Origin: Yoonia sp.
GTDB lineage: Bacteria > Pseudomonadota > Alphaproteobacteria > Rhodobacterales > Rhodobacteraceae
DNA length: 38,697 nucleotides
NCBI RefSeq assembly: GCF_030731595.1
Contig: NZ_JANQTS010000106.1
Coordinates: 42,348-81,044 of the forward strand
Direction: 5' to 3'
The notes beneath the pieces are model-generated. The model made no database searches, was not told where the DNA came from, and saw only the letters and a list, made by a program, of their open reading frames with translations. Shown one piece after another: positions 24,086 through 32,655 of this stretch. The position numbers and the translations under genes were made by a program. Position 1 is the first letter of the stretch; the number at the start of each line of letters is the position of its first letter.

Positions 24086-25675
24086 CTAGTGTCGGAAGTG
24101 GCGCATGCCGGTAAACACCATCGCAATTCCTGCAGCATCTGCGGCAGCAATTACTTCATCATCGCGCATCGATCCGCCCGGTTGGATCACGCAAGTTGCA
24201 CCGGCAGCAGCGGCTTCCATCAGCCCATCCGCGAAAGGGAAAAATGCATCAGAGGCAACAGCCGACCCGATCGTGAGAGGTGCGGACAGTCCCATCGCAT
24301 CGGCCATGCGTTCGGCCTTTTTGGCGGCAATCAGCGCGCTATCAAGGCGGCTCATCTGGCCTGCGCCGACGCCCACAGTGGCCTTGTCTTTGACATAGAC
24401 GATAGCGTTGGATTTCACGTGCTTGGCCACTTTCCACGCGAAAAGCAGGTCGGCCATTTGCGCCGCTGTCGGTGCAAGTTTCGTGACGACTTTCAGATCG
24501 TCCATGCCGACAAAACCCGTATCTTTGTCCTGCACCAACATACCCCCCGCCACTTGGCGGTATGTAGTGATCGGGGCAGTCACGTCGGGCAGACCATCGG
24601 TGGTCAGCAGGCGCAGGTTCTTTTTTGCGGCAAACACGGCCTTTGCCGCTTCCGATGCGCCTGGTGCAATGACGACTTCTGTGAAGATTTCCACAATGGC
24701 CTTGGCCGTATTCTCGTCCAGCGGTTGGTTGAGCGCGACAATGCCGCCAAAGGCACTGGTCCGGTCGCAGTCAAAGGCATTCTGGTAAGCCTCGAGCAAA
24801 CTTGCACCACGCGCCACGCCGCAGGGGTTGGCATGTTTGATAATCGCGACTGCAGGGCCTTCTGCGGGGTCGAATTCTGCGACCAGTTCAAAGGCCGCGT
24901 CGGTGTCGTTGATGTTGTTATAGGACAATTCCTTGCCCTGATGTTGCACAGCGGTGGCCACACCGGGACGGTTCGTGCCATCCGTATAGAAGGCCGCCGA
25001 TTGGTGGCTGTTTTCCCCATAGCGCATGGTTTGCTTGAATGTGCCGCTGAACGACCGGCGGCGGGGAGTGTCCGCTCCAATCGCGCCCGCCATCCAAGTA
25101 CTCACAGCGGTGTCATAGGCGGCTGTGCGGGCATAGGCGGTCTGCGCAAGGCGCTGGCGGAGCGCCAAAGTCGTTTGCCCGTCGTTGGCATCAAGTTCAG
25201 CCAGCAAAGCGGCATAGTCTTCAACGTCGGTCACGACAGTGACAAAAGCGTGGTTCTTCGCGGCAGAGCGGATCATCGCAGGGCCGCCGATGTCGATGTT
25301 TTCGATGCAGGTGTCAAAGTCGGCACCCTTGGCGACGGTTTCTTCGAACGGATACAGGTTGACCACTAACAGATCGATCGGGCCGATGTTGTGTTCAATC
25401 ATCGCATCGCGGTGGCCTTCCAGATCGCGGCGCGCCAAAAGGCCGCCATGCACAACAGGGTGCAGCGTCTTGACCCGCCCGTCCATCATTTCGGGAAAGC
25501 CTGTGACATCCGCGACATCGCGCACCTCTAGGCCCGCCTCGCGCAAGGACTTTGCCGATCCGCCGGTTGACAACAATTCAACCCCGCGTGCGGCAAGCGC
25601 TTTGCCAAGGTCAATCAACCCGGTCTTGTCGGACACAGAAAGTAAAGCGCGGCGCAGTGGTGCAAGGTCAGTCAT
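24086..25675 (-). CDS. purH: Bifunctional AICAR formyltransferase / IMP cyclohydrolase PurH
   Basis: A 529-residue enzyme for the last two steps of purine synthesis: AICAR plus 10-formyl-THF to FAICAR, then to IMP. The N-terminal IMP cyclohydrolase (about 1-150) has the MGS-like fold with [45 protein letters not shown] and [11 protein letters not shown]. The transformylase (about 195-529) has [20 protein letters not shown] near the active site, and [10 protein letters not shown]. The C-terminus ends TGMRHFRH, as expected. Full-length for the family. It sits 15 bp after the heparinase-like gene and 10 bp before lspA, so it is co-transcribed with both. No purine riboswitch or PurR-like site is evident. 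Confidence 0.97.
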   Translation of the reverse strand: MTDLAPLRRALLSVSDKTGLIDLGKALAARGVELLSTGGSAKSLREAGLEVRDVADVTGFPEMMDGRVKTLHPVVHGGLLARRDLEGHRDAMIEHNIGPIDLLVVNLYPFEETVAKGADFDTCIENIDIGGPAMIRSAAKNHAFVTVVTDVEDYAALLAELDANDGQTTLALRQRLAQTAYARTAAYDTAVSTWMAGAIGADTPRRRSFSGTFKQTMRYGENSHQSAAFYTDGTNRPGVATAVQHQGKELSYNNINDTDAAFELVAEFDPAEGPAVAIIKHANPCGVARGASLLEAYQNAFDCDRTSAFGGIVALNQPLDENTAKAIVEIFTEVVIAPGASEAAKAVFAAKKNLRLLTTDGLPDVTAPITTYRQVAGGMLVQDKDTGFVGMDDLKVVTKLAPTAAQMADLLFAWKVAKHVKSNAIVYVKDKATVGVGAGQMSRLDSALIAAKKAERMADAMGLSAPLTIGSAVASDAFFPFADGLMEAAAAGATCVIQPGGSMRDDEVIAAADAAGIAMVFTGMRHFRH

Positions 25676-25690
25676 ATGGGTCCCCGGAGG

Positions 25691-27430
25691 CTAGTCTACA
25701 GCGTCCAACGGATCGGTCTGCACAAGATCACGCACCGCATTGGGCGTGTCTTGGGCTTTGGCGAGCAACCAGCGGACGCGTGTCGCATAGGCTATTGCGT
25801 GACCGGATAAAACCACCTGTTGCGCTGCAAGCGGCTTTAATCGTCCATTTTGCAGATAAATGGACGGCGCAAGACTGAGTTTCGCAGTCCCATCATGGCG
25901 AAAGCGCCAGACTTCCCCTGACTTTAGCGTTAAACGCACTGTCGTTGCACTGTGATCAAGCGAGGCGTCGACATCCGGGTGAAGATGAAAGCGCAGGACA
26001 TAGGGAATCCCCGCAATCGCCAGCGCTTTGTCGCAAATCGCCTCGTCCGTCGGATCAAGTGTGGTCAGCAAGTCTTCGCCTTCGAGCGCGCGTCCGTCGA
26101 CCGAGAGTTGCAGAATGCGGGCATGTGTCAGCCCGTGAGTGGGTTGATAGCCATTATGCGACAGTTCCAGTTTGCGCCCTGTCTCCCCATCGACAACGCG
26201 GCCTTGAACGCGGGTGGGCAAGTCCGTCAGCAACTCGCTGCTGCCGGTCAAGCGATCCTTGGCTGCAAGATGCGAGGAAGAAACACCTTCGATCATCATC
26301 GTTGAATGGCTCGGCGTTGCGCGGCTTGCCCTGCGCCAAGCATCGCCAAAGCGCGCGCCAGACCCGCAATTCACGATAACTGGCCTGCGCCCGGAGGTCA
26401 GCTCGAACGCCAGAGTGCTGGCATGCGCGTCAGCCGAAGCCTGCCCGCTTGGTGGCGCGGCCGCATCCGCGATGACAGACGTGCGTCCGCCCGCCAAACG
26501 CGCATATCCCATATACAAACGCGGCTCTGGCAAGGTTTTCACACCGGAGGCTGCCAAGGCAGCATCCAGCCGGCCTTCAATGCCACGCCCGCCACCGTGA
26601 AAGCGCGCAAGCCCACCGTCTGCATGTCGTATTGCGCGCAGTGTCGGCGTGATCCGCTCTACAGCGCCGATCAACTGGGGCGGCAACTTGTGGCCCGCGT
26701 CAGCAAGTGACTGAATGGTCCAATGCAGCAGGCTCAGGATTTCAAGCAATTCTTCGGGATTGCGTGTGGCGATGGCACCCTCTGCGTCAATTTGCGTGTC
26801 GCAATCATGGGCGAGCGCGCTGACCGCCCGATCGACATGGTGCTCCATCCCGTCCAACGAGAGACCCGCGTAGATCATGCCACTCAGCGCTTCAAACCGA
26901 CGCAGACCGGGTGCAGTGGTTTTCCAGCGGCGCGACAGGAAAAGCGTTTGTTGCGCGAGGCTTTGGAGCAACCGGTCCGCTGCCGTTTGTTCCTGTCTGT
27001 GCAGCAAGAATTGGCTATGGTTGATCCAGCGGATCAGTCGGCGCCCGACAAGGTCAGGTGTCCAACCGCTGCCGCGGCCATCGCCGTAGCGGTTGATCCA
27101 CTCGAAAACCCAAGACTGCGCGCGCTCGCGGGCCCGTTCATCGCCAAGGGCGGCAAGATCATCAAGCCATGCACAGCCCTGAATTTCATCTTCGACGGTT
27201 TCGTTGTCAGGTGCGATATCCCAGATGGACCTGTTTGGTGCCTTCACCAAGAGGCCGGAAAACAGGAAGTTCCCCACGATCAACTGCTGCCCGCGCGCGA
27301 TGACACCAATGGTTCGGGGTTCGGGGGCAAATAGAAAGGACGTTGTTGCCGCAGTACGGGCCGCGCGGCGGGCGTGAACCCGATGCATGAATCTGGTCCG
27401 GCGTGCTTGCCAAGTATGTGTCTGATTCAC
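25691..27430 (-). CDS. Heparinase II/III family protein
   Basis: A 579-residue protein. Its N-terminal half is an alpha-helical toroid type region (WINRYGDGRGSGWTPDLVGRRLIRWINH near 110-140, then FLSRRWKTTAPGLRRFEALSGMIYAGLSL). Its C-terminal half is the beta-sandwich heparinase II/III-like domain (YMGYARLAGGRTSVIADAAAPPSGQASADAHASTLAFEL, then ATPSHSTMMIEGVSSSH). The family contains polysaccharide lyases, but this clade next to rsmB and purH in Rhodobacterales has no proven activity. No signal peptide is visible with the GTG start at 27430 or with ATG 27388, so it looks cytoplasmic, unusual for a polysaccharide lyase. It follows rsmB after 69 bp. Confidence 0.88.
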   Translation of the reverse strand: MNQTHTWQARRTRFMHRVHARRAARTAATTSFLFAPEPRTIGVIARGQQLIVGNFLFSGLLVKAPNRSIWDIAPDNETVEDEIQGCAWLDDLAALGDERARERAQSWVFEWINRYGDGRGSGWTPDLVGRRLIRWINHSQFLLHRQEQTAADRLLQSLAQQTLFLSRRWKTTAPGLRRFEALSGMIYAGLSLDGMEHHVDRAVSALAHDCDTQIDAEGAIATRNPEELLEILSLLHWTIQSLADAGHKLPPQLIGAVERITPTLRAIRHADGGLARFHGGGRGIEGRLDAALAASGVKTLPEPRLYMGYARLAGGRTSVIADAAAPPSGQASADAHASTLAFELTSGRRPVIVNCGSGARFGDAWRRASRATPSHSTMMIEGVSSSHLAAKDRLTGSSELLTDLPTRVQGRVVDGETGRKLELSHNGYQPTHGLTHARILQLSVDGRALEGEDLLTTLDPTDEAICDKALAIAGIPYVLRFHLHPDVDASLDHSATTVRLTLKSGEVWRFRHDGTAKLSLAPSIYLQNGRLKPLAAQQVVLSGHAIAYATRVRWLLAKAQDTPNAVRDLVQTDPLDAVD

Positions 27431-27499
27431 GTCGAGCGGCCCTGATTTGCCTTGCGATGGCTGTTCTTGCGCAGACCATAGGAAATGCTGCAGCCTAAG

Positions 27500-28774
27500 T
27501 CACGCAGCCTTTCGAAGAACAGCCACATAGAAGCCGTCCATGCCACCCAATTCCGGCCAGTAGTCGGGCCTTAACCGCAGGCCGCCCTCGGGTGTAATCC
27601 ATGCAGGGTCCATGCCGGGGATACGCAGCGCATCGGCATCGCAGCTCAGATCAGAATGCCGCGCCAAAGCGTCTTCGACCTGCACCTCGCCCTCGTCGGG
27701 CAACAAAGAGCAGGTGCAGAAAACCAGATGGCCACCGGGCTTGAGAAGGCCGAGCGCGTGGTCAATCATCGCCTCTTGTTGTGCGATCAGTTCCGCAAAT
27801 TCAGATCCATCCTTGGCATAGGGCAGGTCGGGATGCCTGCGGATGGTGCCGGTGGCCGAGCAAGGGGCGTCTAGCAGTATGGCGTCAAAGCCGTCCTGCG
27901 CAAAGGCAAAGGCATCGCTGACTACGATCGTGGCTTGCAGGCCGACGCGGGCAAGGTTTTCTGCGACGCGTTCCATACGTTTTTCAGATACATCCACCGC
28001 GGTCACGTCAGCCCCTGCTGCGGCAAGCTGCATGGCTTTGCCGCCCGGGGCTGCGCAGAGATCCAGCACTTTGCGCCCTTTGACATCCCCAAGCACTTTG
28101 ACGGGGATGGCCGCTGCCGCATCCTGTACCCACCAGTCACCGGTAGCATAGCCTGGCAAAGAACTGACTTGTCCTGCATTTGCGATCCGGACAGAGCCGG
28201 TCGGCAAGACGACCCCGCCGACAGCACGTGCAACAGCTTCGGCATCGGTTTTGGCGGTCAGGTCCAGCGATGCGCCCGCGAAATGGGCAGCCTCCATTCC
28301 TGTCACCGCATCGCGGCCCCATGCCGCAACCAAGGGCTGGCGCAGCCATCCGGGCGTCAGCGGAATTGCACGCTTGTGCCAGCCTGCGGGGCCTTCCTCG
28401 GCGATCTTGCGCAGAACCGCGTTGGTCAGGCCCTTCATCGACTGCGTGCGCTTGTTGCGGGCAACGATCTCGACATAGGCGTTCACAACCCCATGAGCCG
28501 CCGCGCCGCCACAAAGCTCAATCACCCCCAGACGCAAGGCGTTCATCACGTGATCGGGCGGTGCTTTCTTGAGGTAGGGCTTGAGCATCCGGTCAGCGCG
28601 ATCCAAGCCGCGCAAGGTATCTGTCGCAAGACGCTGCGCCCGTGCGCGGTCGTCGTTTTCCAGTTGCGCCAATGCGCCACCCGCAATCAATTCTGCCATC
28701 AAGCGACCCTCGCCGGTGATCTGCATGAGCAGATGATGTGCTGTACGGCGGGCGGGCAGACCTGTCTGACTCAT
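27500..28774 (-). CDS. rsmB: 16S rRNA (cytosine(967)-C(5))-methyltransferase RsmB-like
   Basis: A 424-residue RNA m5C methyltransferase. The N-terminal NusB-like helical domain covers about 5-130 (PARRTAHHLLMQI, DRARAQRLATDTLRGLDRAD). The SAM-binding domain has KVLDLCAAPGGKAMQLA and AVDVSEKRMERVAENL. The catalytic Cys pairs lie in LDAPCSATGTIRRHPD and FCTCSLLPDEGE. The frame stays open to 28942, but that extension is basic, Pro-rich and overlaps the divergent DUF1674 leader, so ATG 28774 is preferred. It is the first gene of the long leftward run rsmB, heparinase-like, purH, lspA, DUF3035, M16, M16. Assignment to RsmB rather than another NOL1/NOP2/Sun member rests on the NusB domain. Confidence 0.93.
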   Translation of the reverse strand: MSQTGLPARRTAHHLLMQITGEGRLMAELIAGGALAQLENDDRARAQRLATDTLRGLDRADRMLKPYLKKAPPDHVMNALRLGVIELCGGAAAHGVVNAYVEIVARNKRTQSMKGLTNAVLRKIAEEGPAGWHKRAIPLTPGWLRQPLVAAWGRDAVTGMEAAHFAGASLDLTAKTDAEAVARAVGGVVLPTGSVRIANAGQVSSLPGYATGDWWVQDAAAAIPVKVLGDVKGRKVLDLCAAPGGKAMQLAAAGADVTAVDVSEKRMERVAENLARVGLQATIVVSDAFAFAQDGFDAILLDAPCSATGTIRRHPDLPYAKDGSEFAELIAQQEAMIDHALGLLKPGGHLVFCTCSLLPDEGEVQVEDALARHSDLSCDADALRIPGMDPAWITPEGGLRLRPDYWPELGGMDGFYVAVLRKAA

Positions 28775-28845
28775 GGATGTCTCACTTGAAGCTGGGTGGA
28801 CGGGGGGTATATCAATCTGATGTGACCCACAAGGAGAGCGTCCCC

Positions 28846-29022
28846 GTGACCCAAGAGCCAGCCAACCTGCCACCGGCCGCAAAACGCGCCCTTGCAGAGG
28901 CCGAAGAGCGCCGCAAGAATACCAAGGCAAAAGCACTGCCAACGGAATTGGGTGGGCGTGATGGGCCTGAACCTGTCCGATACGGCGATTGGGAGAAAAA
29001 GGGCATCGCGGTCGATTTTTGA
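28846..29022 (+). CDS. DUF1674 protein (SDHAF4-like)
   Basis: A 58-residue protein. The core is LPPAAKRALAEAEERRKN, and the C-terminal LGGRDGPEPVRYGDWEKKGIAVDF is the diagnostic DUF1674 motif. The family includes the mitochondrial assembly factor SDHAF4, which helps insert the flavinylated succinate dehydrogenase subunit. A role in succinate dehydrogenase assembly is inferred from that family. GTG 28846 is chosen because AAGGAG (28831-28836) lies nine bases upstream. The open frame to 28738 includes non-coding leader. It is divergent from rsmB, with 71 bp between the two starts. Confidence 0.92.
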   Translation: MTQEPANLPPAAKRALAEAEERRKNTKAKALPTELGGRDGPEPVRYGDWEKKGIAVDF

Positions 29023-29126
29023 TGCATTTCCATCAAGCACTGTTATTCACTCATTTCATCAATGGTATGCTGTCACCTTTGCAGCTTAGGGTATAGTGAA
29101 ATTGGACTGCTCGGAAGGAATCTGGT

Positions 29127-30239
29127 TTGCTAGGTCAAAAGTTTGTTGCTGTCATTGCTTGTTGCGCTCTTGCAAGTTGTGGTTTGCCACGGGGTGCCGG
29201 CTTCCAGTCTGAGGTTTTGGCGGCTTCCAACGCAAATACAGCCGCAGCCGGTGAAGAGCCTGTTTATGATTTTGCCGTCTATGAGGTCGGCCGCGATACT
29301 CTGCCAGTTCTGCAAGGCTGGCCGGTCACGGGGCAACAGACCCGGCCTTGGCCTTTGGCACAGGAACAGCCTGCCTCGTTGTTGATTGCCCCCGGTGACA
29401 CTGTGCAGATGACAATCTGGGACGCCGAAGAAGATTCGATTTTTGGCCCCGCAGGGATCACGCCGCTGCAACCCACCTCTGTGAGTTCGGATGGGCGGAT
29501 ATTTGTCCCCTATATCGGAAATTTGCAAATCTCGGGGATGTCGCCAGCTACAGCACGCACGCGCATCGAAGAAGAGTTGATCCGGACCGTGCCTTCGGCG
29601 CAGGTACAGTTGGAGGTCGAACCGGGCCGCGGGAATACAGCAAACCTCGCATCGGGCTTTAGCGCGCCCGGGCTTTACCCGCTGCCAGACAGGAACGTCA
29701 AAATCCTTGATTTGTTCTCGCAGGCCGGTGGCCCGAGCCCTGAACTGCGCTCGCCGCAGGTCCGTTTGGTCCGGGGTAGCCAGACCTTTGGCATCCCGTT
29801 TGAGCGGCTTTTGAAGGAGCCACAGTTCAACATTGCCGTGCGCGGGGGTGATCGCATTTTCATCGAGGACGATGAGCGCAAATTCATCGCTCTGGGGGCG
29901 ACAGGTGCGCAAGCCATTTTTGATTTCCCTGAAACCGAGTTTTCCGCCCTCGAGGCGCTTTCCCTTGTCGGTGGCGTGAATGCAGGCAGTGCCAACCCCG
30001 AAGGTATCTTGATCTTGCGTGAATACGCGCCCAGTGCCGTGTCCGATGGCATCAAAGGGCCACCAAAAGAACGGGTGGTCTTTACCATCGATCTGACCAC
30101 AGCGGACGGCCTTTTTTCAGCAGGGAACTTTATGTTGGAGGGGGATGATTTGATCTATGGTACCGAAAGCGCACTTGGGCCTGCGCTCACACTCTTCAGT
30201 CTGACCAATACGCTCGGCCGCCTCGTGACCGGGAACTGA
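29127..30239 (+). CDS. Polysaccharide export outer-membrane lipoprotein (Wza-like)
   Basis: A 370-residue protein. The N-terminus has a lipobox LASC with Cys18, so it is likely an outer-membrane lipoprotein. The Poly_export domain covers about 90-175 (APGDTVQMTIWDAEED, then VSSDGRIFVPYIGNLQISGMSPATARTRIEEEL). Two SLBB-like segments follow (GLYPLPDRNVKILDLFSQAGGPSPEL near 188-214, and ATGAQAIFDFPETEFSALEALSLVGGVNAG near 258-287). It should form an oligomeric exit channel for capsule or exopolysaccharide. The start is TTG 29127 with GGAAGGAA seven bases upstream. The tyrosine autokinase, flippase and polymerase normally associated with it are absent here. It is convergent with the large RTX gene, with 2 bp between stops. 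Confidence 0.93.
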   Translation: MLGQKFVAVIACCALASCGLPRGAGFQSEVLAASNANTAAAGEEPVYDFAVYEVGRDTLPVLQGWPVTGQQTRPWPLAQEQPASLLIAPGDTVQMTIWDAEEDSIFGPAGITPLQPTSVSSDGRIFVPYIGNLQISGMSPATARTRIEEELIRTVPSAQVQLEVEPGRGNTANLASGFSAPGLYPLPDRNVKILDLFSQAGGPSPELRSPQVRLVRGSQTFGIPFERLLKEPQFNIAVRGGDRIFIEDDERKFIALGATGAQAIFDFPETEFSALEALSLVGGVNAGSANPEGILILREYAPSAVSDGIKGPPKERVVFTIDLTTADGLFSAGNFMLEGDDLIYGTESALGPALTLFSLTNTLGRLVTGN

Positions 30240-30241
30240 CC

Positions 30242-32464
30242 TTAAAAAAGGCTGATATCGTCGCCAAAGGTCAACGGATCGATGACTCCTTCGACCCGCA
30301 AGATATTCCCGTCACCCAAGTCTATGGTGGCGGTATCGCCGTCGAAACTGCCATAGACAAACAGAAGGTCGGCAACTGATGTCAGCCCTGTCCAAAGGCT
30401 TGGATCCAGTACGAGCTCGTCGACACCTTGCTCGAAATCCGCGATGCGGTCTGCGCCGCCGCTGAAAACAAAGGTGTCCGCGCCGGCGCGCCCGAACAAG
30501 ATGTCGTCGCCTGCGCCGCCGTCCAGCCTGTCGTCACCATCACCGCCATCCAGCAGATCCTGTCCGTTCCCGCCCCGGATGTCATCAGCGCCATTGCCAC
30601 CAAGCAGTGTATCAGCACCGTCTCCGCCGTCGATCTGGTCCGCGCCATCGCGCCCAAAGACAGTGTCATTCCCGGCCATTGCGTTGATCTGGTCGTCGCC
30701 ATCCCCGGCCATGATCAGATCAGACCGATCGCCGCCGGTCACGGTCTCTGACAGACTGTCGCCATCAATCACCAAGCCCGGCGCCACCGAGTAACCGCCT
30801 GCGTTCAGTTTGTCCCTAAGACTGTCCAGATTGCCGGCAGCGATCTGGAACAAAGGGGTGAGCATGTTGTTGGGTCCACCCTGATCAGAAGGTGCCGGAT
30901 CACCGAAAGTCGGAAGCGGGGTCGCAGGCCCCGGATATCCCGGCGTGATCCCCACAGGCAGGCGTGATGCGCCAATCAGATCAGTCGTAGCAAGGTCGCG
31001 ATAGTCAATCGGCCCCCCGTTGGCGCTTTGTACCAAAAGGACTTCCTGACCATAGGTGATGCGCATCCCGTCTGTGGTGATGGAGATGAACAGCTGACTG
31101 ATGTCGCGGAGCATAGGCCAAAGTGACAGGTCGATCTTGTCCTCTCCGATGGTGAAATCGGTTATGGTGTCAATCACGCCATCCGCGCTGAGGATGAAAA
31201 GATCAGCGCCAGCGCCTCCGGTCATGACATCAGAGCCAAGCCCGTCACGCAGAATATCAGCACCGCCGCCCGCGGTGATTGTGTCGTCACCGTCATGTCC
31301 TTGCAGGATGTCACCGCCCGCGGTGCCTGTCAGTACGCCGCCTGCCTGTGGTGCCGTCGCAGTCACCCCCGCCAATCCGGTGTCGAACCGCAGTTGCGTG
31401 ATCCCCGGTTCGCTGCTGCTGGCCACAAAGATGTCAAGCGCTGCCACCCTCTGATGTCCGGCCAGTGCGCTGATATTGTCGAGGCCAAAGTCGACAGTAT
31501 CCTCGATTGTTGCGCGATGGACCAACAGCCCGCCTTCCAGCAGCACAAAAACCGATATCCCGTCATCGGCACCGCCGGCAATGACATAGGTCTTGTCGCC
31601 GGTTTGGATGATTTCAACAGATGTGACCCCGCCGAACCTTGTGTCCCTTGAATCAAGGATGTGATCGCGCACAATCATAGCGCCGTCGGCGCCAATCTCG
31701 ATCACACTCAAGCTGCCCGAGCCGGCAGCGCCCAGAACCGCATAGGTGCTGGCGCCTACGGTTGCGATGTCAAGCGCGGTCGGGGCGCTGATCCATAGGC
31801 CGTCGTCTGCACCGATTGTCTGCTGCGCCATGACAGCTCCACCCTGATCAATCTGACGGGCGGTCAGGCCGTTTTGCGCCGCACTTGTGGTCAAGACATA
31901 GTTCTGGCTCCCTATCGTGACCGTGGCTATCGCTGCGATCTGACTGGTCGTCATGGGGGTAGGATCATAAAGAATGCTGTGGTTCAGCAATGTGCCGTCA
32001 TCGTCAAAGCGCAGGCGCGCAAGCCCACCCATGCCCGCCAACGCGCCAAAAACGATCTGGCTGCCGTCGTCGAGTAAAAGCGTGCTGCCAAGTTGAAATC
32101 CGCCAAAATGACTGGGAAGTGTCCCAAGGGGTGTTGTAGCGCCGAAAGTGCCGTCGATGTTGATCCCGACTGTTTGCAGCGGTGCGGTCTGACTGCCGCC
32201 GGTGATCACAAGCGGGCCATTCTGCCCCGAAATCGCAACAAAGCCAGCAACGCCACCAGGACGGTCGCCACCTTCATAGGCAAGGTCTTCGCCGATGGTG
32301 AGCGGCCCGCTGTCGATAATCCATTGGCGCAACACCCCATCGTAGCGTGTCCCGCTATAGAGATGCGTTGCACCTCCGGTCTCGACGATCCCAAGATCGG
32401 TGATACGAGAATGGCCGAGATCACCGGAGCCGGTGACGTATGACACAAAAGATAAAGATGACAT
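30242..32464 (-). CDS. RTX calcium-binding protein with beta-propeller-like N-terminus
   Basis: A 740-residue protein without a signal peptide. Residues 1 to about 375 are repeated beta-strand modules (GGATHLYSGTRYDG, GPLVITGGSQT, GSQNYVLTTSA, GASTYAVLGAAGS, GDKTYVIAGGADDGISVF) resembling a beta-propeller. A first RTX block follows at about 375-425 (GTAGGDILQGHDGDDTITAGGGADIL, then GAGADLF), with an IDTITDFTIGEDKIDLSLW closing strand. A Pro-rich linker (about 500-535) leads to a second block of about nine RTX units at about 570-675, again ending in ADRIADFEQGVDELVLDPSLW. This layout and the non-cleaved N-terminus point to type I secretion. No HlyB/HlyD/TolC gene is in the window. ATG 32464 has GGGGGGGACC upstream. 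The frame to 32557 is non-coding in character. Confidence 0.9.
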   Translation of the reverse strand: MSSLSFVSYVTGSGDLGHSRITDLGIVETGGATHLYSGTRYDGVLRQWIIDSGPLTIGEDLAYEGGDRPGGVAGFVAISGQNGPLVITGGSQTAPLQTVGINIDGTFGATTPLGTLPSHFGGFQLGSTLLLDDGSQIVFGALAGMGGLARLRFDDDGTLLNHSILYDPTPMTTSQIAAIATVTIGSQNYVLTTSAAQNGLTARQIDQGGAVMAQQTIGADDGLWISAPTALDIATVGASTYAVLGAAGSGSLSVIEIGADGAMIVRDHILDSRDTRFGGVTSVEIIQTGDKTYVIAGGADDGISVFVLLEGGLLVHRATIEDTVDFGLDNISALAGHQRVAALDIFVASSSEPGITQLRFDTGLAGVTATAPQAGGVLTGTAGGDILQGHDGDDTITAGGGADILRDGLGSDVMTGGAGADLFILSADGVIDTITDFTIGEDKIDLSLWPMLRDISQLFISITTDGMRITYGQEVLLVQSANGGPIDYRDLATTDLIGASRLPVGITPGYPGPATPLPTFGDPAPSDQGGPNNMLTPLFQIAAGNLDSLRDKLNAGGYSVAPGLVIDGDSLSETVTGGDRSDLIMAGDGDDQINAMAGNDTVFGRDGADQIDGGDGADTLLGGNGADDIRGGNGQDLLDGGDGDDRLDGGAGDDILFGRAGADTFVFSGGADRIADFEQGVDELVLDPSLWTGLTSVADLLFVYGSFDGDTATIDLGDGNILRVEGVIDPLTFGDDISLF
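30440..30755 (-). repeat. Main RTX nonapeptide-coding repeat array
   Basis: About nine to eleven tandem 27-base units encoding GGxGxDxLx motifs in the large RTX gene. A shorter array of about four units lies at 31190-31345 in the same gene. The protein motif drives the periodicity, and units differ at synonymous positions. Confidence 0.75.
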
Positions 32465-32562
32465 GACAGGTCCCCCCCAGAACCGAGCGTCGTCAGAAGA
32501 ATGTCTATCCTTGCGATGGGTGTTGGCGGGTCCGTGACCGAAATACGGCGCCCGCATGACGT

Positions 32563-32577
32563 TTAATCTGCAATTAC
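32563..32577. promoter_or_regulatory. Possible CtrA-like site between RTX and phosphomannomutase genes
   Basis: TTAA, seven bases, then TTAC is one base off the TTAA-N7-TTAA CtrA consensus. It lies in the 191-bp divergent region 32465-32655, about 80 bp from the phosphomannomutase start. Motif match only. Confidence 0.3.
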
Positions 32578-32655
32578 TTCAATTTCGCTTCTGATTTTCG
32601 GTTCTTTGCGATCAGCGCATGTGCCATGCTTTACGCAGACAAGTGGAGAGCAAGA

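Noticed and set aside
24020..25369. 449-codon rightward open frame
   Set aside because: Antisense to purH. Cys/His/Arg-rich translation without domain motifs.
28775..28942. 56-residue N-terminal extension of rsmB
   Set aside because: Basic, Pro-rich, without family similarity, and overlaps the DUF1674 start region. ATG 28774 gives the standard NusB-like start.
30440..30755. CRISPR-like or satellite repeat
   Set aside because: Units are 27 bases with no spacers, in frame, and encode RTX nonapeptides.
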